Part shown: piece by piece, positions 1-5,990 of the stretch
Position numbering within the stretch: the stretch's first letter is position 1
Layout: every line of letters begins with the position of its first letter
Assembly: GCA_963582255.1 (NCBI GenBank)
Contig: CAUZRD010000092.1
Location: 1-7,993 of the forward strand
Origin: CAUZRD01 sp963582255
GTDB taxonomy: Bacteria; Pseudomonadota; Alphaproteobacteria; Rhizobiales; TMED25
Reading direction: 5' to 3'
DNA length: 7,993 bases
Position numbers and translations under genes: made by a program
The notes under the pieces: model-generated
Database searches by the model: none
What the model saw: the letters and a program-made list of their open reading frames with translations, nothing else
What the model was told of the DNA's origin: nothing

Positions 1-249
1 GGTTATCTCGTTTGAAACATCCGAGGTCCATTCATTAATTTTATTACTGATAAGCAAGCTAGCTCCAAGCGTAATGCTAGCGAGGTAACACATAGCGGTC
101 ACAACCAAAAACAGCGGTTTTCCTGCGACTCCCGAGGACGGGATAATCGGAGATGGTTTTGGTGGCATAACACGCCTTGCCAATTCAACGGTTGGTACTT
201 GGGCTCGAGCATCAACATGCTCTGGCATTATAGGCTGCACATCAGCCAT
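1..249 (-). CDS. ftsX: Cell division protein FtsX, N-terminal part (runs off the left edge)
   Basis: FtsX is the inner-membrane partner of the ABC ATPase FtsE; the FtsEX complex couples ATP hydrolysis at the division site to activation of periplasmic wall hydrolases. The first 83 residues are present. A proline-rich cytoplasmic tail of about 45 residues (PPKPSP near 29-34) leads into one hydrophobic segment at about 46-68 (PLFLVVTAMCYLASITLGAS), then the start of the periplasmic part (NEWTSDVSNEIT). A long N-terminal tail and this first membrane helix are typical of alphaproteobacterial FtsX. The chosen ATG overlaps the end of ftsE by 8 bases, so the two are probably translationally coupled. 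A GGAG stretch lies upstream inside ftsE. The rest of the protein, including the other membrane helices, is outside the window. The identity rests on this segment plus the position after ftsE. Confidence 0.88.
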   Translation of the reverse strand, partial: MADVQPIMPEHVDARAQVPTVELARRVMPPKPSPIIPSSGVAGKPLFLVVTAMCYLASITLGASLLISNKINEWTSDVSNEIT

Positions 250-901
250 AGAGCTCTATCTCTCCATGATTGAGCACAAGCCTAGGCACATCGATTTGGT
301 TCATCAACTCCACATCATGGGTTGCGATCAGCACAGATGTACCTAGTTTGTGCAACTCAACAAACAGTCTCAACAATCTCCTGGCGAGTTGCGGATCGAC
401 ATTGCCGGTCGGCTCATCCGCGAGCAGTATCTCCGGTGCTCCGATCACCGCCCGGGCTATTGCTGCACGCTGCTTCTCACCGCCTGAAAGCACCTCCGGC
501 CTCGAATAGATCCGTTCACCAAGCCCTACCCAGCGCAGCAATTCCACCACATCGGAGCGATAAACTGATTCGCTTTGGCCCCGCACTTTCAGAGGCAAAG
601 CAACATTTTCAAACGTCGTAAGATGATCAAGAAGGCGAAAATCCTGAAAAACCACACCAATCCTTCGGCGCAGATAAGGAAGCTTGGATCTGGATACTGT
701 GGCCACATCTTCGTCGAACAGCGATATCAGCCCGCGTGTCGGTTTAAGAGATAAAAACAATAGCTTGAGCAATGATGTCTTGCCCGCGCCGGAATGGCCG
801 GTTAGAAAATGAAAACTTCCAGGTTCTAGATCAAAACTGATGTCACGAAGGATCTCAGATCCCATTCCATAGCGAAGTCCAACATTTTCTAGTCGTATCA
901 C
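242..901 (-). CDS. ftsE: Cell division ATP-binding protein FtsE
   Basis: This is the cytoplasmic ATPase of the FtsEX division complex. All ABC ATPase motifs are present in order: Walker A GHSGAGKT at 35-42, Q-loop Gln86 in VFQDFRLL, signature LSGGEKQR at 138-145, Walker B ILLADEP at 158-164, and the switch His195 in ATHD. The tract DEPTGNVDP is characteristic of the FtsE/LolD branch, and the FtsX gene directly downstream settles the choice for FtsE. The length of 219 residues is normal for the family. The start codon is GTG at 899-901; no in-frame ATG gives the conserved beginning IRLENV. The Shine-Dalgarno match is weak (GGA about 7 bases upstream). Upstream lies a decayed region rather than an intact neighbour, so ftsE is probably the first working gene of its operon. 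Confidence 0.96.
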   Translation of the reverse strand: MIRLENVGLRYGMGSEILRDISFDLEPGSFHFLTGHSGAGKTSLLKLLFLSLKPTRGLISLFDEDVATVSRSKLPYLRRRIGVVFQDFRLLDHLTTFENVALPLKVRGQSESVYRSDVVELLRWVGLGERIYSRPEVLSGGEKQRAAIARAVIGAPEILLADEPTGNVDPQLARRLLRLFVELHKLGTSVLIATHDVELMNQIDVPRLVLNHGEIELYG

Positions 902-914
902 GCCAATTCCGATC

Positions 915-926
915 TTAATATTTTAA
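915..926 (-). promoter_or_regulatory. Possible -10 element for ftsE
   Basis: On the minus strand an AT-rich run TTAAAATATTAA lies 14-25 bases before the ftsE start codon, and TAAAAT (925-920) matches the sigma70 -10 consensus at five of six bases. No good -35 hexamer is found at 16-18 bases further upstream, and the leader would be only about 11-14 bases long. It is the only promoter-like tract I see directly before ftsE, but the support is weak. Confidence 0.22.
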
Positions 927-1024
927 GCGGCGAACGTTGGATCACGCACGGTGCCTTGATGAAACACTAAGGCAAGTCTACTGACAATGTTGTTAACGAA
1001 ACTAGGCACTGAACATAACTTGCA

Positions 1025-1140
1025 ATGTTAACCACATGTCCGAGCCGTGCTACTCGATATGAGCTTCCAAAACAACATTTGCAACGTAAGGTAAACGGGT
1101 GAAGTGTAAGTGATGCAGTTAGCAGTTCATGATGGCAACC
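1025..1140 (+). pseudogene. Remnant of an MJ0042-type zinc-ribbon protein gene, divergent from ftsE
   Basis: Reading the plus strand from the ATG at 1025 gives MLTTCPSRATRYELP, which resembles the start of MJ0042-type zinc-ribbon proteins (pattern TCPxCxTRYxVP). Three kinds of damage are visible. The second zinc cysteine is replaced by Arg (CGT at 1046-1048). One base is missing around 1097-1099, so the reading shifts. After that shift the second zinc pair appears as VKCK-stop-C (cysteine codons at 1105-1107 and 1114-1116), with a TGA between the cysteines at 1111-1113 and a TAG at 1120-1122. The spacing Cys-x2-Cys then Cys-x2-Cys fits the family. From memory, such a gene lies next to ftsE in many alphaproteobacteria, usually divergent, which agrees with this place and direction. 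The rest of the protein (a membrane/DUF3426-like part in intact homologues) is not recognisable. The call rests on a short match and is moderate. Confidence 0.55.
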
Positions 1141-1180
1141 TTCAGGGGCGTAATTAATCTGCATCTCCACCATTACAGTT

Positions 1181-1325
1181 CTAGAACTGCTTCAAAAGTC
1201 ACTCCAGATAGTCCCGTTCTATTGACCGAAGATCCGTATAGCCGAGACGGCGTTATAATTCTTCACGTAGGCGGTGCGCCCATCCCGCATTTATTTCATC
1301 AGGTACTTTCACAGTAAGACCAAAT
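1181..1325 (-). pseudogene. C-terminal remnant of a DUF4175 (TIGR02302-type) membrane protein gene
   Basis: On the minus strand, directly after lysA, one frame reads VKVPDEINAGWAHRLREEL, stop, RRLGYTDLRSIERDYLE, stop, LLKQF, stop. This matches the conserved C-terminal end of the DUF4175/TIGR02302 family as I recall it (VKVPDE, then REILEELRRR, then ERDYLERLLKRF). The internal stops are TAA at 1253-1255 and TGA at 1199-1201. The TGA stands where the family has Arg, so one C-to-T change in CGA explains it; the TAA could likewise come from CAA. The final TAG (1181-1183) is in the expected place. Intact members are large (roughly 800 residues) with N-terminal membrane helices and normally follow lysA in Rhizobiales-type genomes; all but the last ~48 codons are gone here. 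The frame stays open upstream into the end of lysA, so the deletion edge may lie inside lysA. Confidence 0.74.
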
Positions 1326-2615
1326 TCAGGACCCGTTAAGCGCATCGGGCTGCCCGGTGAGCCATGGAGCAAGGCGATCTAGGCCTATTAACTCCTCAAT
1401 CATCTGGCGCGGACGGATAACAAAAAAATCATTCTTCCTGACCAGCACTTCAGCGGCAAGCGGCCGGGTATTGTAGGTACCGGATTGAACCGCACCATAG
1501 GCACCAGCTGTTAAGATCGCAATCAAATCACCAGGCGCCGACTCGGGCAGATAGCGGCTTTTGGCCAGATAATCGCCAGTTTCACAAATCGGACCAACAA
1601 CATCGTAGGAGCGCCCGTCCAGATAGCCGCCTTCGCGCTCTGGTATAAGGTTATGATTGGCCTCATAGAGCGTCGGTCGGATCAGATCGTTCATAGCCGC
1701 ATCAACTATCAGGAAAGACTTTGTTGCGCTGTGTTTTACATTGATTACCGAGGTAACCAGAATTCCAGCATTACCCGTTATCAACCGCCCTGGTTCAAGA
1801 ACTAGTGTCGCGCCAATACCGTCGAACACTCTCCGCACCATCTCAGCATAGGCGCGCGGATGCGGCAGATTATCGTCCTCAAAATAGGGAATACCAAGGC
1901 CACCTCCCAGATCCACATGTGATATGTCATGGCCATCAGCGCGCAACCGCCCGATCAACCGGACCATCAAGCGAAAAGCTATCTCAAATGGTTCAAGTTC
2001 ACCAATCTGACTTCCAATATGCATGGCAACGCCACTGACAGATACGCCGGGCAAGCTGGCAGCCTCATGATAAAAATGCCGGGCATCAGCATAGGAAATT
2101 CCGAACTTGTTCTCTGCCTTGCCTGTTGTAATTTTAGCATGAGTACGCGCATCCACATCTGGATTTATGCGAATCGATACAGAAGCGATAGCACCTTTCT
2201 GCTGTGCAATCTTAGAGATCATCGCAAGCTCAGATCGCGATTCAACATTGACCGAGAACACCCCTGCGTCGATTGCAGCGGAAATTTCAGCTTCTGTTTT
2301 GCCAACGCCAGAGTAGACGATATCTCTACCCTTAACTCCAGCCATGAGCGCGCGCGTAAGCTCGCCGCCCGACACCACATCCATGCCAGCGCCAAGGCGC
2401 GCCAAAGTTGTGATCACCGATTGATTGGAATTAGCCTTCATCGCGTAGCAGATACGTGCATCAACATCCGAAAATGCCTCAGAAAATACCTTGTAGTGAC
2501 GCTCTAATGTCGCTGTGGAATAGCAGTAAAATGGCGTGCCTATCCGATCAGCAATCTCACGGATACCAACATCTTCGGCATGCAACACACCATTGCGATA
2601 AGAAAAATGATGCAT
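1326..2615 (-). CDS. lysA: Diaminopimelate decarboxylase LysA
   Basis: LysA decarboxylates meso-diaminopimelate to L-lysine, the last step of lysine synthesis, using pyridoxal phosphate (PLP) in the cytosol. It belongs to the fold-III (alanine-racemase-like) decarboxylases. Visible landmarks are the PLP lysine Lys60 in CYAMKANSN, HIGSQ at 199-203, the glycine-rich phosphate loop GGGLGIPY at 237-244, EPGR at 274-277, the catalytic CETGD at 344-348 and GAYGA at 371-375. At 429 residues it is slightly longer than usual; the conserved alphaproteobacterial end (MIEELIGLDRLAPWL) is followed by about ten extra residues that may be read from fused foreign sequence. The ATG at 2613-2615 gives the standard MHHFSYRNGVLHAEDV beginning. 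It lies 9 bases after lptM with no clear Shine-Dalgarno site, which suggests reinitiation in the argH-lptM-lysA operon. All catalytic residues are intact. Confidence 0.96.
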   Translation of the reverse strand: MHHFSYRNGVLHAEDVGIREIADRIGTPFYCYSTATLERHYKVFSEAFSDVDARICYAMKANSNQSVITTLARLGAGMDVVSGGELTRALMAGVKGRDIVYSGVGKTEAEISAAIDAGVFSVNVESRSELAMISKIAQQKGAIASVSIRINPDVDARTHAKITTGKAENKFGISYADARHFYHEAASLPGVSVSGVAMHIGSQIGELEPFEIAFRLMVRLIGRLRADGHDISHVDLGGGLGIPYFEDDNLPHPRAYAEMVRRVFDGIGATLVLEPGRLITGNAGILVTSVINVKHSATKSFLIVDAAMNDLIRPTLYEANHNLIPEREGGYLDGRSYDVVGPICETGDYLAKSRYLPESAPGDLIAILTAGAYGAVQSGTYNTRPLAAEVLVRKNDFFVIRPRQMIEELIGLDRLAPWLTGQPDALNGS

Positions 2616-2624
2616 GACAAGCGC

Positions 2625-2762
2625 TCAGATCAGAAAATCTAGAACGGACGGATTGTCCTCTCTCAGCGGCTCTCCGCTTGAGAGCTCCAAAGGTCCTCTA
2701 ACTCCGCACGCACCAAGCGTGATCATCATTAGAATAACCAGTATTGCCGGTATACGTGCCAT
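2625..2762 (-). CDS. lptM: Small LptM-like lipoprotein (LPS translocon maturation factor)
   Basis: This encodes a 45-residue lipoprotein. The start MARIPAIL leads into a hydrophobic signal segment ending in the lipobox LGAC, so Cys19 would be lipidated. The mature part begins CGVRGPLE, matching the LptM (YifL) signature CGxxGPL. LptM is known in E. coli to promote oxidative maturation of the LptD/LptE translocon in the outer membrane; the same role here is inferred. The gene sits between argH and lysA, its usual place in alphaproteobacteria. The ATG at 2760-2762 was chosen because it leaves a normal-length signal peptide, with GGA just upstream. An ATG at 2796-2798 would add 12 polar residues before the hydrophobic stretch, and a TTG at 2814-2816 would overlap argH; both are less likely. 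The gap to argH is 50 bases and to lysA 9. Confidence 0.83.
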   Translation of the reverse strand: MARIPAILVILMMITLGACGVRGPLELSSGEPLREDNPSVLDFLI

Positions 2763-2812
2763 AGCGTCCAAGCCTACTCTTTGCGATACCGTGGGCATAT
2801 CTAGTTCTATCC

Positions 2813-4204
2813 TCAATGCTCATCCAATTCCAGCTTTTCGATCCAGATTTGTGCCCGACGTTCGACTTCCGCAGGTGCAGTTCCACCAAACGAGGTTCTG
2901 CTCAAGATTGAACTTTCCACCGATAACACACTTAAGACATCCTCGGTGATACGAGGATCGATATCACGAAGCTCATCAATCCTTATATCGCCAAGACGCA
3001 CCTCCCCTTGATCGGCAAGCGCGACAATGCGACCAGTGATATGATGAGCCTCTCGGAAAGGCATATTAAGCGTACGTACTAGCCAATCCGCAAGATCTGT
3101 AGCAGTTGGATGACCATTATTCGCAGCCGCGCGCATGCGCTTCACATTTGGCTGCATATCGCCAACCATGCCGGCCATGGCGCTAATCGATAATTCTAGT
3201 GTGTCGAGCGCGTCAAACACCGCTTCCTTATCTTCCTGCATGTCTTTTCCATAGGCCATTGGCAGACCTTTCAGCACAGTCAGTAGTGTTACCAAAGATC
3301 CGATGGTTCTGCCTGCCTTGGCGCGCACAAGTTCAGCGGCATCTGGATTACGCTTTTGCGGCATAATAGATGAGCCGGTAGTGAATTTATCAGATAGTGT
3401 AATAAAACTGAACTCGGCCGAACACCAAATGACAATTTCCTCCGCCAACCTCGACAGATGCGTAGCGCAGATGGCGGCAGCCGCGAGCACTTCTAAGGCA
3501 AAATCTCGAGCAGATACCGCATCTAGTGCATTTGCCATCGGTTGCGAGAAATCGAGCGCGCTTGCAGTCATATCTCGGTCGATCGGGAATGAGGTTCCAG
3601 CAAGCGCCGCCGCCCCCAATGGGCATTCATTAAGGCGCACGCGCGCATCAGCAAATCGCCCGCGGTCCCGCGCAGTCATCTCGACATAGGCCAACAGATG
3701 ATGCCCAAATGTTATTGGCTGCGCAGTTTGCAGATGCGTATATCCTGGAAGGATGGTTTCGCAGTGCTCAAATGCCTTGACTGCTAGCGCCTTTTGATAG
3801 CTCGCCAGCATCAGATCTATCCCGTCAATAGCATCTCGTACGAAAAGTCTAAGATCTGTTGCCACCTGATCATTTCGTGAACGGGCGGTGTGCAGTCTCC
3901 CTGCCACATCACCAATTAGCTCGTGCAGCCGCGACTCGACATTCATGTGAATATCTTCCAGTTCAGCCGAGGTCTTAAAGGTCCCGCTCTCAACCTCTCG
4001 CAGGATTGTGTCTAGACCTTCATCGATTAACTGTGCATCGTTGGCACTAACAATTCCGGCAGCGGCCAGCATCGCGACATGGGCTTTCGAACCAGCTATA
4101 TCCTGCGGTGCCAGCCGCTGGTCGAATTCTATAGAGGCGTTGATCGCCTTCATGATTGCATCGGGACCTGAACTGAAGCGCCCGCCCCACATTTTATTGC
4201 TCAT
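2813..4204 (-). CDS. argH: Argininosuccinate lyase ArgH
   Basis: ArgH splits argininosuccinate into arginine and fumarate, the final step of arginine synthesis, as a cytosolic homotetramer. The 463-residue protein is full length and shows the family motifs: the WGGRF start at 6-10, EDIHMNVE at 83-90, HTARSRNDQV at 105-114, the catalytic-region histidine His157 in GYTHLQ, NECPLGAAALAGTSFPIDR at 192-210, and the fumarase/aspartase signature loop GSSIMPQKRNPD at 277-288 carrying the catalytic serine. The KDMQEDKE tract is also present. The ATG start gives the usual MSNKMWGGRF; its Shine-Dalgarno site is weak. It is the first gene of argH-lptM-lysA and is divergent from the tlpA-like gene across only 50 bases. 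No key residue is missing. Confidence 0.97.
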   Translation of the reverse strand: MSNKMWGGRFSSGPDAIMKAINASIEFDQRLAPQDIAGSKAHVAMLAAAGIVSANDAQLIDEGLDTILREVESGTFKTSAELEDIHMNVESRLHELIGDVAGRLHTARSRNDQVATDLRLFVRDAIDGIDLMLASYQKALAVKAFEHCETILPGYTHLQTAQPITFGHHLLAYVEMTARDRGRFADARVRLNECPLGAAALAGTSFPIDRDMTASALDFSQPMANALDAVSARDFALEVLAAAAICATHLSRLAEEIVIWCSAEFSFITLSDKFTTGSSIMPQKRNPDAAELVRAKAGRTIGSLVTLLTVLKGLPMAYGKDMQEDKEAVFDALDTLELSISAMAGMVGDMQPNVKRMRAAANNGHPTATDLADWLVRTLNMPFREAHHITGRIVALADQGEVRLGDIRIDELRDIDPRITEDVLSVLSVESSILSRTSFGGTAPAEVERRAQIWIEKLELDEH

Positions 4205-4254
4205 CAGCTTTGATTCATCTTATCATAAGTAATTAGACAATTTGGAGTTCAGTT
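4205..4254. promoter_or_regulatory. Divergent promoter region between argH and the tlpA-like gene
   Basis: Both neighbours start outward from this 50-base gap, so promoters for both must lie here or overlap the coding ends. On the minus strand TATGAT (4222-4227) matches the -10 consensus at five of six bases and would start argH mRNA about 10 bases before its ATG, but no good -35 is seen at the right distance. On the plus strand TTGATT (4210-4215) is -35-like without a convincing -10. GGAG at 4244-4247 is the Shine-Dalgarno site of the tlpA-like gene. That promoters exist is inferred from the layout; the exact elements are uncertain. Confidence 0.4.
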
Positions 4255-4905
4255 TTGAGTTCACTATCACCGAGAACAGCTGTCATCATAATCACATGCA
4301 TTGCAATCACCGCTATCACTGCATTTTCCGTCAATACGTTATTGGACGATCTGTTCAGTAAGCGCAAGATTGCACAGCATGAGACAATAAATATCAGTCC
4401 ACGGCTCGGCATAGCGCAAACACATACCCCCGTCACAGATAAACGCATTTCTACTTTCGTGGTTCATGATACGCCTCACAACATCAAAAAAGTGAGTTTT
4501 ACCGACGCTAACAATGCAGATAAAACACTTGCTGATTGGCACGGGAAACCTGTTCTGGTCAATCTTTGGGCCACATGGTGCGGTCCTTGCCGCCACGAGA
4601 TGCCGGCTCTTGACCGCCTGCAGAACAAACTGGGCAGCGACGGCTTCTCAGTACTAGCGATCAGTCTGGATCGAGGAGGACTCGATAAACCGCGGGGTTT
4701 CTTTGAAGAAATTGGCATTAAGCATCTCAGACTATACAATGATAAAACATCCAAGATTGGTTCCGACCTTGCAATTATCGGTATGCCAACAACCTTACTT
4801 ATTAATGCAGAAGGCAAGGAAATCGGCCGACTTTCTGGTCCGGCAGAATGGGATTCAGACGAAGCGATAGAGTTGATTACGCGCCTTTCCAGGTTAAAAT
4901 CCTGA
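4255..4905 (+). CDS. tlpA: TlpA-like membrane-anchored periplasmic thioredoxin
   Basis: This 216-residue protein has an N-terminal membrane anchor (about residues 8-27, rich in Ile, Ala and Thr), a periplasmic linker to about 75, and a thioredoxin-fold domain. The redox motif is WCGPC at 108-112 within NLWATWCGPC, and the cis-proline is Pro178 in GMPTT. TlpA/ResE-type proteins reduce disulfides outside the membrane; in Bradyrhizobium TlpA serves cytochrome oxidase copper-centre assembly, so a role in respiratory-complex biogenesis is likely but not shown here. The start is TTG at 4255-4257: GGAG lies seven bases upstream and no in-frame ATG occurs before the redox domain. It is divergent from argH and convergent with the etf-hbd operon, matching a Rhizobiales-like neighbourhood. 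The thioredoxin family call is firm; the exact orthologue is less so. Confidence 0.87.
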   Translation: MSSLSPRTAVIIITCIAITAITAFSVNTLLDDLFSKRKIAQHETINISPRLGIAQTHTPVTDKRISTFVVHDTPHNIKKVSFTDANNADKTLADWHGKPVLVNLWATWCGPCRHEMPALDRLQNKLGSDGFSVLAISLDRGGLDKPRGFFEEIGIKHLRLYNDKTSKIGSDLAIIGMPTTLLINAEGKEIGRLSGPAEWDSDEAIELITRLSRLKS

Positions 4906-5055
4906 CACGCAGCAATTTTACCAAACCTGCCCCCGGCGTACAAACTTGAGCTTAGCTCGTTCATTCTCCTATACATCGCTTATAAGACAATGCAGTTGAT
5001 CATATTAACTTTGTTAGGGGTGCACACCCAATACCGATTGCCAAAACATCCGGCT

Positions 5056-5921
5056 CTAACGTGTAGGAACAGGCTCGTTGCCGCGATAGTCGTAAAACCC
5101 ACGACCGGCCTTGCGTCCGAGCCAACCAGCTTCGACATATTTTACCAAAAGCGGACAGGGGCGATACTTTGAATCAGCAAGCGCCTCATACAAGACCTGC
5201 ATGATTGAAAGACAGGTATCGAATCCTATAAAATCAGCAAGTTGCAATGGACCCATGGGATGGCGTGCACCAAGACGCATCGCCGCATCTATCGCCTCTA
5301 CGTTCCCCACCCCCTCATAAAGGGTATATACTGCTTCATTAATCATCGGCAGCAAAATACGGTTGACCATAAAGGCTGGAAAATCTTCCGATACCGCAAC
5401 CGTTTTGTCCAAACTTGAAACGAAAGTGTGCACGCACTCAAAGGTTTCATCCCCGGTTGCTATCCCACGAACAAGTTCTACCAGTTCCATAACTGGTACA
5501 GGATTCATAAAAGGAACCCCGATGAATTTTTCAGGTCGGTCCGTAACAGACGCCAGTCGCGTGATGGATATCGAGGACGTATTGGTAGCCAAAATTGTGT
5601 CCGGACCGAGAAGTGGGCAAAGGTTGATGAAGATGTCGCGTTTAACCGCTTCATTCTCCACCACAGATCCGATAATGAGATCAGTGCTCGCCAATCCCTG
5701 AGGATCAGGCTCTGACGTGATCAATGACAAGGACTTGTCGCGTTCTATTTCACTGATTTTTTTGATAAAACCTAGCGCGAAAGATTCCCATTTATGGCAG
5801 AAAGAGCGGCTTCAAGTCTCTCTTTACTTATATCATTCAGTTTTACCGAAAATCCAGCCAGCGCGCATACATGGGCAATACCGTTACCCATTTGTCCGCT
5901 GCCTATTACGCCGACATTAAA
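5056..5921 (-). pseudogene. hbd: Broken 3-hydroxybutyryl-CoA dehydrogenase gene
   Basis: Intact homologues are NAD(P)-dependent cytosolic enzymes of about 290 residues that interconvert 3-hydroxybutyryl-CoA and acetoacetyl-CoA. The N-terminal Rossmann motif GVIGSGQMGNG is readable just inside 5921, and the downstream frame continues to the normal end (WLGRKAGRGFYDYRG, stop at 5056-5058). Four kinds of damage are seen. There is no start codon: TAG (5922-5924) stands eight bases after GGAG, where the ATG should be. A one-base deletion near 5775 puts a TAG at 5772-5774, after LSR; the other frame resumes with LGFIKKI. The catalytic His of the H-F-x-N-P motif is Pro (CCT, 5512-5514, in GVPFMNP). 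A conserved Glu in IEA is Gly (GGA, 5668-5670). The remaining Glu partner (VELV) and the VNRIL asparagine are kept. It follows etfA, its usual neighbour. The enzyme is almost certainly lost. Confidence 0.88.
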
Positions 5922-5990
5922 CTAAATAATTACTCCAATATTTATCCGGGCACTAACCCTTAGTTGCATTCTTAACCCGATGTGATGTGC

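Noticed and set aside
967..1173. Minus-strand open frame of 68 codons with a cysteine-rich stretch (RCKCCFGSSYRV) that at first suggests a zinc ribbon.
   Set aside because: The zinc-pair spacing does not fit, and the opposite strand reads a far better MJ0042-type start and second Cys pair; this frame is its antisense shadow.
1176..1189. Perfect 14-base palindrome CAGTTCTAGAACTG.
   Set aside because: A palindrome of this size is expected by chance about once in two such windows, and half of it is the end of the DUF4175 remnant; no second copy was seen.
1929..2507. Long plus-strand open frame of 192 codons opposite lysA.
   Set aside because: It is antisense to intact lysA coding sequence, has no recognisable motif and no Shine-Dalgarno context; it is a shadow frame.
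5018..5029. Small inverted repeat GGGTG-CA-CACCC between the convergent tlpA-like gene and hbd remnant, considered as a terminator.
   Set aside because: The arms are five bases with a two-base loop, too tight to fold, and no T-run follows on either strand.
5056..5730. A 224-codon open frame that could be annotated as a complete short dehydrogenase with a TTG start.
   Set aside because: It lacks the NAD-binding Rossmann half, which is present just upstream in another frame, and its catalytic His is Pro; it is the 3' part of a pseudogene.
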